Positions 12,602 through 21,200 of a stretch of DNA of 64,000 bases are shown piece after piece. Source of the DNA: Rhizobium sp. FY34 (GTDB lineage Bacteria > Pseudomonadota > Alphaproteobacteria > Rhizobiales > Rhizobiaceae); the NCBI RefSeq assembly GCF_005222845.1, contig NZ_STFZ01000005.1, positions 1-64,000 of the forward strand. The letters run 5' to 3'. Made by a program: the position numbers and the translations under genes. The notes below the pieces were generated by a model. That model ran no database searches. It saw only the letters and a program-made list of their open reading frames with translations, and was not told where the DNA came from. Within the stretch, counting starts at the first letter, position 1. Every line of letters begins with the position of its first letter.

Positions 12602-12801
12602 AGATTTGCAGCGCCTTGCGGCAGGCAAAACCTGAATCTTCGGGGAGGAAAACATGATTAATAAATTATAAATAAATAAAATTTGAATAAAATTTTGAGT
12701 ATAAATCTGAATTCACGTTAATCAAAGCCAAAACTACTTTTGAATTCTCGACTGAAAAGACTTCTATATTCACATCTATTCATGCTTAGTGGAAATGCAG
12801 A
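12602..12801. promoter_or_regulatory. AT-rich leader/promoter region before the WecG-type gene
   Basis: About 150 of these 200 bases form a strikingly AT-rich stretch in an otherwise GC-rich window. It starts with a strong ribosome site (GGGGAGGAA) and a five-codon reading frame (ATG at 12654, TAA ending 12671) before the AT-rich run. AT-rich, T-A step-rich upstream regions of exopolysaccharide genes are typical targets of the H-NS-like MucR/Ros regulators of rhizobia. That this is one is inference. Confidence 0.4.
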
Positions 12802-13761
12802 GTGTCGCTATTTGAGGCATTGGCAACAAACGATCTTAAGCCTTCGCGACAAGACCGCCACAATGAAGTGGGTGAATTGAGGATGTATCCGGTGAGCAAT
12901 CTAAAGCCCATCAACAACCCAGAACATGAGCGCCGCCATGCAACCTCGCATGTACGGCCTGCACCCTATCGGGCGCCGGTGCAGGACGAAATCCATTCTG
13001 ACATTCCGGGCTGGCCGACGACCATTCTGGGCGGCTTGCCGATCGCGCGCGCCGGTCTGGAGGAAAGTGCGCAAGGGTTTGTCGATCATGCGCTCGCTGC
13101 CCGTGGCAGGCGCGCACGCCCGCTCTATTCCACCTCCGCCAATGGTCAGGTCATCGCCATGTGTGCCAAGGACCCGGCACTGATGGCTTTGATGCTGCAG
13201 GCCGACCAGATCCATGCTGACGGCATGCCGATGGTGATGTTCTCGAAGCTCTACTCAACGAAGCCCGTCCTCGAACGGGTGGCAACGACCGATCTCATTC
13301 ATGCGGTTGCCCGCAAGGCGGAGGAAGCCGGCGTCAGCTTCTATTTCCTCGGCGGCACGGAAGAGGTGAATGCCAAGGCCGTCGATGCCATGCACAAGGC
13401 CTATCCTCGCCTCACCATTGCCGGAAGGCGCAATGGCTATTTCACGCCTGAGCAGGAAGATGAAGTCATCGCTGATATCGTCCGCGCTCGCCCCGATATC
13501 CTCTGGGTTGGGTTGGGCGTGCCACTCGAGCAGAAATTCGTGCTGCGCAACCTCGACCGGCTTTCCGGCATCGGCATTGTGAAAACGGCTGGCGGACTGT
13601 TCGACTTCGTGTCCGGCAAGAACCGGCGCGCGCCACAATGGATGCAGCGTGCAGGCCTCGAATGGGCCTTCCGGCTGTGGCTTGAGCCGCGACGGCTTGC
13701 CATTCGCTACCTGCTCACCAATCCGATCGCACTTCAGGCCCTGATCCGCCACTCGCAGTGA
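12802..13761 (+). CDS. WecG/TagA/CpsF family glycosyltransferase
   Basis: A 319-residue GT26-type transferase that adds a second sugar (typically N-acetyl-mannosaminuronate, ManNAc or glucuronate) to a lipid-linked monosaccharide. The family hallmark is present: LYSTSANGQVIAM, HADGMPMV, FYFLGGTEE, and PDILWVGLGVPLEQKFV followed by GIVKTAGGLFDFVSGKNRRAPQWMQRAGLEW. The start is GTG 12802 with GGAA upstream; the first 70 residues are variable, and an internal ATG at 12883 is possible. It overlaps the GH5 gene by 4 bases. No initiating phosphosugar transferase is present in the window. Confidence 0.87.
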   Translation: MSLFEALATNDLKPSRQDRHNEVGELRMYPVSNLKPINNPEHERRHATSHVRPAPYRAPVQDEIHSDIPGWPTTILGGLPIARAGLEESAQGFVDHALAARGRRARPLYSTSANGQVIAMCAKDPALMALMLQADQIHADGMPMVMFSKLYSTKPVLERVATTDLIHAVARKAEEAGVSFYFLGGTEEVNAKAVDAMHKAYPRLTIAGRRNGYFTPEQEDEVIADIVRARPDILWVGLGVPLEQKFVLRNLDRLSGIGIVKTAGGLFDFVSGKNRRAPQWMQRAGLEWAFRLWLEPRRLAIRYLLTNPIALQALIRHSQ

Positions 13762-14894
13762 ACGGACGATTGTTCATGTCTTACGGCATCCGGTTGCTTG
13801 CCCTTCTTCTCGGCCTCCTGCCGGCACCGTGGCTGATGGCCGCTGAAGACAGGTCCTGTGCTGAATTCCGGCAATTTGCCAATCCGGATCTGCTGATCGC
13901 CATGCAGCGCGGCGTCAACCTGCCGGGCTGGGATCTGAAGAACGCTACTGAGCGACCGCAACTACAGCAATTGCGGGCTCTGCGCGCCAACGACTTTCGC
14001 CACATCCGGCTTCCGGTTGACAATCGCCGGCTGGATGGCAGCAGCAAATATGTCGGCGACCTCTACGACCAGACCATCATGCTGCTCAGCCTCGGCTTCG
14101 CAGTCTCTATCGATCTTCACCCGGACGATGAGATTGGCAGGCTTGCAAGACAAGATCCGGCAAAAGCCGAAGCCTATCTCAACGGCCTCTGGGACCAGAT
14201 GCTGCCGATGATCCGCACGCTTGATCCCAAACGGGTTGCGGTCGAACTGCTCAATGAGCCGCAGATCGAACAGGATCCATGGATGGCCATGGCAAAGCGC
14301 CTGATCGCCCGTATCCGGCACGTCTTGCCTGCGCATACGATCGTCGTTGGCCCGTCCGGCCCTCAGCGTCACGAAATGCTCTCCGGCATGCAGCCATTCG
14401 ACGATGACAACATCGTCTATGCCGTCCACTACTACGACCCGTTTCTCTTCACCCACCAGGGAGCCACCTGGGGTGCGGACAATGATCCGCTGCGCGATCT
14501 GGCGGGCCTTCCCTTCCCGGCAAAGGCGTCCGACAAAGCCGTTTCTGACCTCAGAGCCAAGCTGACGGCAAGCGGCAGAAGACAAGCTGTGGCAGAGATC
14601 GACAATGCGCTGCGCAACGACTGGAACGAAGCAATGATCGCCTCCGCCTTTACCGTGATGCGGGATTGGGCCAGCCGCTACAAGCGCCCGGTCATCATCA
14701 ATGAATTCGGCGTTCTCAATTTCGTTGCGCCGCGCGCCTCGCGCCTGCGCTGGTTGGAGACAGTCAACCGCCAGGCGACATCACGCTGCCTCGGCTGGAC
14801 ACACTGGGATTTTCAGGACGGCTTCGGGCTGATCGATCCGGCAACGAAATTGCCGGATGCCGATATCATGCGCGTGCTCGCCCCCGCAAACTGA
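13758..14894 (+). CDS. glycoside hydrolase family 5 (cellulase-type), secreted
   Basis: A 378-residue glycosidase. A signal peptide is clear (MSYGIRLLALLLGLLPAPWLMAAED; an ATG at 13776 may be the true start). The (beta/alpha)8 fold shows RGVNLPGWD, the conserved Arg in FRHIRLPVD, the acid/base Glu in ELLNEPQ (about residue 167), YAVHYYDPF and the nucleophile Glu in IINEFGVL (about residue 315). Polysaccharide loci often encode a periplasmic GH5 that trims or releases polymer. Overlap with the upstream transferase gene by 4 bases and location within the cluster support this role. Confidence 0.85.
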   Translation: MNGRLFMSYGIRLLALLLGLLPAPWLMAAEDRSCAEFRQFANPDLLIAMQRGVNLPGWDLKNATERPQLQQLRALRANDFRHIRLPVDNRRLDGSSKYVGDLYDQTIMLLSLGFAVSIDLHPDDEIGRLARQDPAKAEAYLNGLWDQMLPMIRTLDPKRVAVELLNEPQIEQDPWMAMAKRLIARIRHVLPAHTIVVGPSGPQRHEMLSGMQPFDDDNIVYAVHYYDPFLFTHQGATWGADNDPLRDLAGLPFPAKASDKAVSDLRAKLTASGRRQAVAEIDNALRNDWNEAMIASAFTVMRDWASRYKRPVIINEFGVLNFVAPRASRLRWLETVNRQATSRCLGWTHWDFQDGFGLIDPATKLPDADIMRVLAPAN

Positions 14895-14922
14895 AGCCTT
14901 CCGCGCCTTGGGACTGCCCAGT

Positions 14923-16500
14923 TCACACAGATCTGGGGCTAAGCCGCTTTTCCAGCAGGCGCGAAATGGTCGCTGATTTCGGCTGTATGACGCTACCGTC
15001 GATCGCCTCGATATAGCCATTGCCCGATAGCGTATGCAGCTTGCGTCCAGGCCAGACCGGCGACACTGCTCTCAGATGCGTTTCCGGCACCTGCTCGAAC
15101 CCCTCATCATCCAGCCGGTCGATCCGCATTAGGTTTAACGCCGTGCCATAGCCGCAGCGGGCTTCCTGCACGGGCCGATAGAGGGTCCCGTTGCGGATCA
15201 CCATATTGCCGGCTGGACGCGACAGCCGATCATCGATCAGAACAGGATTATACCGATGTTCTGTCCAGGGGCCTGTCAGCCGATCGGCAGACCATATGGC
15301 CAGCGTATCGGAGTAACCGCCGATGGCCTGCCGCGTCACGGCAAACATCCACAGCCGCCCCTGATGGCGGATCACCGTCGCATCGGCTGCCTCCACATCG
15401 GACACCAGCGTTGCAAAAAGCTCCCACTGATCTGGAAAGCGAACGGCCCGGTAGAGCGGAATGCATCCGCTCAGCGATGCTTCCGGGATCATGAAGATCT
15501 GGCCATCCTCTTCGATCAGAAAAGGATAGGAAAGGTGCCAGGGCTCTTCCAGCACCGGCGTGATCGGCCCCGGATTTCCCGCTTCATCGATCAGGCAGTA
15601 GGAAATAATGCCTTTCTGCGTGGCGTGGGGCAGTTCCTCAAAAAACAGGTAGTCGCGGCCACCATGCCGGATCGGAAAGGGATCAGCGAGAAAGCGGTTG
15701 ATCGGCGACGGCAGGATCGACCATGGCGCGCCGCCCAGGTTCCGCCTGGCCCAGACGTCATTCTGTGTATCGGCAAACCGCCAGCCGATACGCCAGTGCG
15801 GGGCGTGGCAGCAGAGACGATAGGCGGCATAGGCAGCGGAATGGGCAATCATGCGAAGACTGCGCAGCGCCACATGCTTTTTCGTGATCACGCTCAAGGG
15901 ACATGTTGGGAAACCGATTTTGCCGTCATTTCCCGGCGCGCCGGCATGCAGCGACAGCGCCTTGTCGAGAAGCAGGATAAGCCGCGACCAGACGGCCTCC
16001 ATGCCGCCGCCAATCCCGGCTGCCGCTTCTAGCGATGCGCAGCCTTGGGCAACCATGCGGGGTTCTTTGCCTTCACGCCGTTCCATCACGGAAATCTCGG
16101 GTGTTCCGTCAAAAAACAGCGCGCTTGCCAACGCCATTTCACCGGCATGGCCATTAAACAGCGGTTGCAGCCTTGGCACGGCAAGCGATCCGGCTTCCTC
16201 GGCGCAGAGATCGATGACCACATCGCAGTGCCGCAGGTCCTCGAGTGCCACCACCGGAAGGTTGCCGAGATCTGCCGCATCTGCCCAGCAGGCGCGACCT
16301 TTATGAAGTACGAGCTTTTCCAGTTGCAGCAGCGTCGAGAGCGCCGTGCCGCGCACGTCGGGTCCATCCGTCAGGACCACAACGACCTGGCAGTGAACCT
16401 GCGCGATCAGATAGCGGTGCAGCGCCAGAACGAAACCGGACATAGCAGCCCGCTCCACGAGGATACCGATCGTCCGGCGGGCACCAGCCATTGACGTCAT
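14923..16500 (-). CDS. GINT1-like (glucosamine inositolphosphorylceramide transferase family) protein
   Basis: A 525-residue protein of two parts. The N-terminal part (about 1-230) is a Rossmann-like, formyltransferase-resembling domain (RTIGILVERAAMSGFVLALH). The C-terminal part (about 240-500) is a beta-propeller-like domain with FLADPFPIRHGGRDYLFFEE, WHLSYPFLIEEDGQIFMIPE and SRPAGNMVIRNGTLYRPVQ, as in proteins annotated as glucosamine inositolphosphorylceramide transferase N-terminal-like. In bacteria such proteins sit in polysaccharide clusters, with unproven activity. It overlaps the upstream GT4 gene by 4 bases and is the last gene of the leftward transcription unit. Confidence 0.65.
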   Translation of the reverse strand: MTSMAGARRTIGILVERAAMSGFVLALHRYLIAQVHCQVVVVLTDGPDVRGTALSTLLQLEKLVLHKGRACWADAADLGNLPVVALEDLRHCDVVIDLCAEEAGSLAVPRLQPLFNGHAGEMALASALFFDGTPEISVMERREGKEPRMVAQGCASLEAAAGIGGGMEAVWSRLILLLDKALSLHAGAPGNDGKIGFPTCPLSVITKKHVALRSLRMIAHSAAYAAYRLCCHAPHWRIGWRFADTQNDVWARRNLGGAPWSILPSPINRFLADPFPIRHGGRDYLFFEELPHATQKGIISYCLIDEAGNPGPITPVLEEPWHLSYPFLIEEDGQIFMIPEASLSGCIPLYRAVRFPDQWELFATLVSDVEAADATVIRHQGRLWMFAVTRQAIGGYSDTLAIWSADRLTGPWTEHRYNPVLIDDRLSRPAGNMVIRNGTLYRPVQEARCGYGTALNLMRIDRLDDEGFEQVPETHLRAVSPVWPGRKLHTLSGNGYIEAIDGSVIQPKSATISRLLEKRLSPRSV

Positions 16501-17642
16501 GGCGCATGGCCTTGCGAAAGGTCCAGAACAAGCTCGCGATAGTGATTGACCATGGCATCAAGCGAATAGATTGAGGAAAGCCGCCTGCCCTGTTTAGATA
16601 GCGCCTCATGCCGGATCGGATCCGTCAGAAGCTCCTGAACACCGGCTGCAAATTCAGCCGGATCAGACGCATTGACGAACAGGGCGCAAGGATTGCCATC
16701 CACCTGCAGCACTTCCCTCAGCACAGGCAGACCATTAATGACGACAGGAATACCGGCCTGCGCGGCTTCCACGGCCGCAAGGCCAAAGGTCTCGGCCGCA
16801 CTCGGAAAAACAAAGACATCAAGGCAGGCAAGGAAGCGGCCGATATCGCCGGGGCTGATCTCTCCCACCATGTGCAGCCGCTCGGCAACGCCCAGTTCCA
16901 GAGCGATTGTCTTCAGCCGCTCCGCATCCGGTCCCTGCCCGGCGACCGCGAGATGAACATGCGGCAGGCGCGACAGAATGCCGATCGCCAGATCGATCTG
17001 TTTCAACGGATGAAGGCGCGCAACGGTGCCGATCAATGGCGCATTGACCGGTAGGGAAAAACTGCTGCGTGCGGCAGCTTTCGGCATAGTGCAGGTCTTG
17101 TCGGCAAAACCATGCGGAACGTAGACGATGCGCCGCTTGTAGCGGTCGGGATAATCCGCATAATCCTGCAATGTCTGCTTGGAATTGACCGTCATCACAT
17201 CATAAAAGCCCGCAAGACCCAGCCATCGATCAATCAGCCGCACCTTCGGGCTGATCGTTGCGGGTGCCGATACATGGTTGGCGATGATGCGCTTCACGCG
17301 CAAAAGCCGTCCGATGGGCGCTGCAACGATATTGCCATAGTGCTGAAATGGCAAAAGCACATCGGGCCTGATCTGCCGGATGATCCGCACGGTATTGAAG
17401 GCAAAGCGCAGGGCGGCCATCAGCCCTTTTGGGGCGCTGTCTGCGGCAAAATGGACATTCGGGAAATCATCGCATCCGGCGCTCTTGCGGTAGAGAAACA
17501 GATGGTGGACATCAAACGCGCTGTGCCCCTTATCGGTGCGCGACAATTCTGTCCCTAGAAGACGCGAAATCTCCTGGGCGCCGGCCATTTCGGCCTGCGT
17601 CTGAACGAAGAGCAGTCTTTTCGGCCGATGTTCATCAGGCAT
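16497..17642 (-). CDS. GT4 family glycosyltransferase
   Basis: A 381-residue retaining GT-B transferase. The C-terminal nucleotide-sugar domain is typical: GTVARLHPLKQIDLAIGIL, LAVAGQGPDAERL, and the E-x7-E motif FPSAAETFGLAAVEAAQAG (about 280-300). The N-terminal part has TQAEMAGAQEISRLL. It presumably adds a sugar to the repeat unit of the polysaccharide. It overlaps the GINT1-like gene by 4 bases downstream and follows the polymerase gene after about 170 bases. Donor and acceptor cannot be read from sequence. Confidence 0.88.
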   Translation of the reverse strand: MPDEHRPKRLLFVQTQAEMAGAQEISRLLGTELSRTDKGHSAFDVHHLFLYRKSAGCDDFPNVHFAADSAPKGLMAALRFAFNTVRIIRQIRPDVLLPFQHYGNIVAAPIGRLLRVKRIIANHVSAPATISPKVRLIDRWLGLAGFYDVMTVNSKQTLQDYADYPDRYKRRIVYVPHGFADKTCTMPKAAARSSFSLPVNAPLIGTVARLHPLKQIDLAIGILSRLPHVHLAVAGQGPDAERLKTIALELGVAERLHMVGEISPGDIGRFLACLDVFVFPSAAETFGLAAVEAAQAGIPVVINGLPVLREVLQVDGNPCALFVNASDPAEFAAGVQELLTDPIRHEALSKQGRRLSSIYSLDAMVNHYRELVLDLSQGHAP

Positions 17643-17811
17643 AGCAGTCCCTTTGCTTCAAGGTCTTCGGCCAGTCCAGTTGTGTGTGCAAGATCAACGC
17701 TTTCTCTCCCGCAAGGCACAACAGACCTGCTCCACCGAAGCCGCAGCTTTATAGTTCCCTATCGGCGCAGCCAATACTTGAGAAACCCTTTAGATCAGTA
17801 AACTTGATCGC

Positions 17812-19341
17812 CTATCTTTGTGCGTCTTCGCTCAGCACCCCGGTTCTGATACCGGCACCCAGCATCATGCCTGTAAGGCCGAGAAGGCTCGCCAAGGCCA
17901 GCGGTGCGAAATAGGCCTCTTCCTGGAAGAGACCGTTGAACAACATCCAGATGAGGCAGAGCGAGACTGCGGCATGCAGGGCATTGCCGGTGCGCTGGGC
18001 AAGCGTGAAGGCAAGCCAGGCAATCCAAGCATAACCTGCAATGATAACGAGGGCGAAGACACCCATCTGGTACAGCATCACGCCAACGGAACTTTCCACG
18101 GGAAAGGGCGTATAGCCTTGCGCCTGTGCCTGATACCAGTCGATGGTGATGAATAGCGGCGACAGATTGCCACCGGCACCAATGCCATAGCCCAGAGGAT
18201 TGCCGAAAAACTCCCGCAACCCCGATATCAGCCCCAAAACGTGATAATCGCCGACCTGCAATCCGAGAAGGATGCCTGCAATTGCAAAGGCGAAGGCCGC
18301 TGCCAGATGCACGAAGAGAGCGATGCGCGCGCCGAGAAGCGCAAAGACGATCCAGCCGAAACCCACCATGATGAAGGCAATCAGCGGCCCCTTGACGCTG
18401 CACAAAAGCATCAGGATGACGAGTAGCCCGGCCTGGAAGAAAGCGCCGCGGTAAAGCGCAAACAGAGCAAAAAAGCTGATGCAATAGGCAAAGCTGATGG
18501 CGTGCATGTTCGGCCCGAACAGCCGCATGACTTCAATGCCGAGATCTGACAGGAAGGGCGAATTGAAAAAGGAAATGCGGAACGTGTCTGTCAGACCAGT
18601 CGCGACGATACCGGTTTCGCGGGCCGCCTTATCGAGTGCCAGCGTTTCCCAATTGGCCCCCAGCGACAGGTCCCAATAGGCAGCGCTGTTGGTATAGCTC
18701 AACCAGGCATCCCGATAGAAGAACTCCACAAAACCACAGAGCATGACCAGCATGCCCATGGCGCTCAAGGCTGCACCAAGCCTGACCTGATGCAAAGCAA
18801 AGACGACAAGGCAGATCTGGAACAGCAGCGTCGGCGTGACGACATTGCGCAGATTGATGACGGCACCCATGCCGTAAAGGACAAAGCCGATGGCGAAATA
18901 AGCGCCAATCAGGCAGAGCATGACGGTCGTTCTGAACAGAATGCGCCGCAGCATCGGCTGCAGATCCGTCAGCCGTGCCAACATCATGATCGCCAGCACG
19001 AGCCATACAATGCAGACATTCAGGAAGTTATAGGCGCGGATGATATCGAATTCATCGGCAGAGCCAATCGAGCCGGACAAAAGAGAGACGATGAGATTCT
19101 GGAAGATGAAACCGAACAGGATGCACACGATGGCCTGAGCCGGTGCAAGCCACGCGGTTGCCCCCATGACAAGGCTGGCCATAAGATAGCCAAGCATCGG
19201 GCTAGACGCATGCGCAACAATCGGCAAGGCCACCATGGCGCAGGCAAGCGCCACGGACCCAACGCCCTCCAGCAAGGGCGCCAGCCAGTGCGACAGCTGT
19301 CCGGGTCGCGCCGGTGGTTCAAGGGTAAAATAACTCGCCAT
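17812..19341 (-). CDS. Wzy-type O-antigen/polysaccharide polymerase
   Basis: A 509-residue integral membrane protein with about ten or more hydrophobic segments and a large periplasmic loop (about 210-285, containing WLSYTNSAAYWDLSLG), followed by the block GIGAGGNLSPLF and SSVGVMLYQMGV typical of the Wzy_C/O-antigen ligase superfamily. It would polymerise lipid-linked repeat units in the periplasm. It is divergent from the Wzc-like gene, heading the leftward unit with GT4 and GINT1-like genes. It could alternatively be a ligase of the same superfamily. Confidence 0.75.
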   Translation of the reverse strand: MASYFTLEPPARPGQLSHWLAPLLEGVGSVALACAMVALPIVAHASSPMLGYLMASLVMGATAWLAPAQAIVCILFGFIFQNLIVSLLSGSIGSADEFDIIRAYNFLNVCIVWLVLAIMMLARLTDLQPMLRRILFRTTVMLCLIGAYFAIGFVLYGMGAVINLRNVVTPTLLFQICLVVFALHQVRLGAALSAMGMLVMLCGFVEFFYRDAWLSYTNSAAYWDLSLGANWETLALDKAARETGIVATGLTDTFRISFFNSPFLSDLGIEVMRLFGPNMHAISFAYCISFFALFALYRGAFFQAGLLVILMLLCSVKGPLIAFIMVGFGWIVFALLGARIALFVHLAAAFAFAIAGILLGLQVGDYHVLGLISGLREFFGNPLGYGIGAGGNLSPLFITIDWYQAQAQGYTPFPVESSVGVMLYQMGVFALVIIAGYAWIAWLAFTLAQRTGNALHAAVSLCLIWMLFNGLFQEEAYFAPLALASLLGLTGMMLGAGIRTGVLSEDAQR

Positions 19342-19455
19342 GCCTTACCGCAATTCCAACGCGCCAGCCTTGTCTTCACAAAGCTTAAGGCAAAGGGCCT
19401 GACCGATTGGTTAACTTCCAATTTATCAATTGTCTCTAACACTGAGGACTTAGAG

Positions 19456-19480
19456 CGTGTTTCGCCCTCATTGAAACACG
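19456..19480. repeat. small palindromic repeat, copy 1
   Basis: An inverted repeat with arms cgtgtttc and gaaacacg separated by 9 bases, within a purine start agagcgtg. A related hairpin with the same arms occurs at 61139-61184. Both lie in intergenic sequence just before genes. This may be a dispersed rhizobial intergenic repeat or a protein-binding palindrome. Confidence 0.4.
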
Positions 19481-19497
19481 ACCGAAGGCCCGCCCTG

Positions 19498-20994
19498 ATG
19501 CCCGGAAAAGTGGAACAGATGTCGTCCTGGGATATGCCCCGTGTATCGAAAGAGACTTCGCTGCGGCGTGACCCGCATCGGAGCCTGCTGTCGATGGCGC
19601 CAGATGAACCGCTGACCAAGACACCCGCTCCCGCACGGCAACCGACACAGGAAAAGCCGGCACCCGAATTGCAGCCAGCCGAGCCCGAAGGACACCAGGG
19701 CTTTCTGCAGCCCGCCGCTCTCCTCAATCTCCTGGTCGACAAGGCGCGCTTCATTGTCTTCATCGCCCTGCTGATGGCTGTCTTCCTGTCAGGTATCGTG
19801 CTGTTCCTCCCCTTCCCCTTCAAGGCATCGGCCATTGTCTTCGTCGATCCGCGCGACGAACGTGTGACCTTGCAGGAAGAAGTGTTGCCGGCCATTGGCG
19901 CCGATGCCGCCGTGTTGGAAAGCATGGTACAGATCGTCAAGTCGGATGGCTTCCTGATTGACCTGATCAAGAAGATGAACCTGAATTCGGGCAGTGAATG
20001 GACGGGCAGTCCAGGCGATCTCGAAACTTTGGCCAGGCTGCGCAAGCAGATCCAGGCGGAGCGCATGGGCGCAACCTATCTCGTCAATGTCAGTTACCAG
20101 GGAAAGACGGCAGACGAAGCCGCGCGTGTGGCCAATGAAGTCGCCAATGCTTTCGTGTCGGCCCAGAACGGATCGCGCTCTCAGGCAACCGAGGATGCGT
20201 CTCGCAGGCTGTCGGACCGGCTGGTGGAAATCCGCGCCAGGCTGAACGAGAGCGAAGAGGCTGTCGCCCGCTTCAAGGCCGATAATGACATCGTCTATAT
20301 CGACCAGCAGAACACGGTGCAGATGCGCCAGCTTGCGGATCTGAGCCAGCAACTGGCACTGATCCAGAATGCCACGGAAGAAGCTGAAGCGCGCTATAGT
20401 GAAGGCGCAACAAGCGGCACCTTCACCCGTTCCTCGACGCAAGGCGGCGAGGAAAGCGAGCAATTGTCCTTCCTGCGCCGGCAGTTGAACCAGCTGGAAC
20501 AGACACGCGATCAGCAATTGCAAAGCTTCGGTCCGCGCCACCCGCGCCTGTTGCAGACGCAGCGGATGATCGACGGCATCAAGGAACAGATCGCCAGCCA
20601 GCGCCGGCTGCTGGTCGGCCAGCTGAAATCCGAACGCAATATCAACGTTTCGAAGCAGGACCAGCTCAAAAGCCAGGTGGACGAGTTGAGCGCCAGACTA
20701 GCACAATCGGAAGAAAAGAAGGTGCAACTGGCCGCGCTGGAGCGGGAGGCAACCGCCAATCGCGAGATCTACCAGCAGCTTTTGAGCCGCAACAAGGCAA
20801 CCTTCGAACTTGCCCTTCTGCCGAGCAAGAACGTCCGCATCGTATCGGCGGCGATACCACCGGCCCGTTCAACACGCCCGCCGCTGGCACTGATCCTGCC
20901 CGTGCTTCTGGTCTTAAGCCTTGCCGGCGCGATTGCATTGACCGTTCTTAGCAACCTTTCCGCGTTGAGTTCCGACCGCCGGCCTAACGTCTGA
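19498..20994 (+). CDS. Wzc/GumC-type polysaccharide co-polymerase without kinase domain
   Basis: A 498-residue chain-length determinant/export protein. A Pro-rich cytoplasmic N-terminus is followed by TM1 (about 88-108), the Wzz domain (KASAIVFVDPRDERV), long coiled coils (about 230-430, ending LAALEREATANREIYQQLL) and TM2 (about 460-485, with the preceding IPPARSTRPPLALI). The protein stops just after TM2, so it lacks the tyrosine autokinase of full-length Wzc/ExoP. Upstream in-frame sequence is antisense to the polymerase gene and is not included; an ATG at 19519 is an alternative start. It works with the polymerase and flippase genes nearby. Confidence 0.83.
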   Translation: MPGKVEQMSSWDMPRVSKETSLRRDPHRSLLSMAPDEPLTKTPAPARQPTQEKPAPELQPAEPEGHQGFLQPAALLNLLVDKARFIVFIALLMAVFLSGIVLFLPFPFKASAIVFVDPRDERVTLQEEVLPAIGADAAVLESMVQIVKSDGFLIDLIKKMNLNSGSEWTGSPGDLETLARLRKQIQAERMGATYLVNVSYQGKTADEAARVANEVANAFVSAQNGSRSQATEDASRRLSDRLVEIRARLNESEEAVARFKADNDIVYIDQQNTVQMRQLADLSQQLALIQNATEEAEARYSEGATSGTFTRSSTQGGEESEQLSFLRRQLNQLEQTRDQQLQSFGPRHPRLLQTQRMIDGIKEQIASQRRLLVGQLKSERNINVSKQDQLKSQVDELSARLAQSEEKKVQLAALEREATANREIYQQLLSRNKATFELALLPSKNVRIVSAAIPPARSTRPPLALILPVLLVLSLAGAIALTVLSNLSALSSDRRPNV

Positions 20995-21031
20995 AGCATG
21001 TTTGGAAGATGCATGCGGATTTCACTCTTGC

Positions 21032-21047
21032 GTTAACCAAGGCTTAA
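21032..21047 (-). promoter_or_regulatory. CtrA-like box upstream of the flippase gene
   Basis: On the minus strand the site reads TTAA-N7-TTAAC (sequence TTAAGCCTTGGTTAAC), the full consensus of the cell-cycle regulator CtrA. It lies in the 200-base gap between the Wzc-like gene and the flippase gene. No transcription start is known, and a single match of this length can occur by chance. Confidence 0.35.
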
Positions 21048-21200
21048 GATTTCGTTTTCATTAGGCTTTCATCACTGTCTGCGCCCCATATGCGCGTGCT
21101 AATGGCTGCTATATCGCGCCCAAAGCATCGAGCATGCCGCAGAGTGAGACAGATGGCGGCAGCTTCTGCAAGAACACCATGACCGGATACGAAAGCTGAT

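Noticed and set aside
13255..13752. Open frame antisense to the WecG-type gene
   Set aside because: Its composition is that of a complementary-strand shadow, it has no ribosome site and no family resemblance, while the plus-strand gene has clear motifs.
18790..19497. Long in-frame extension before the Wzc-like protein
   Set aside because: It is antisense to the polymerase gene, is low-complexity charged sequence (His/Asp/Gln rich) typical of a shadow frame, and the family homology begins after 19498.
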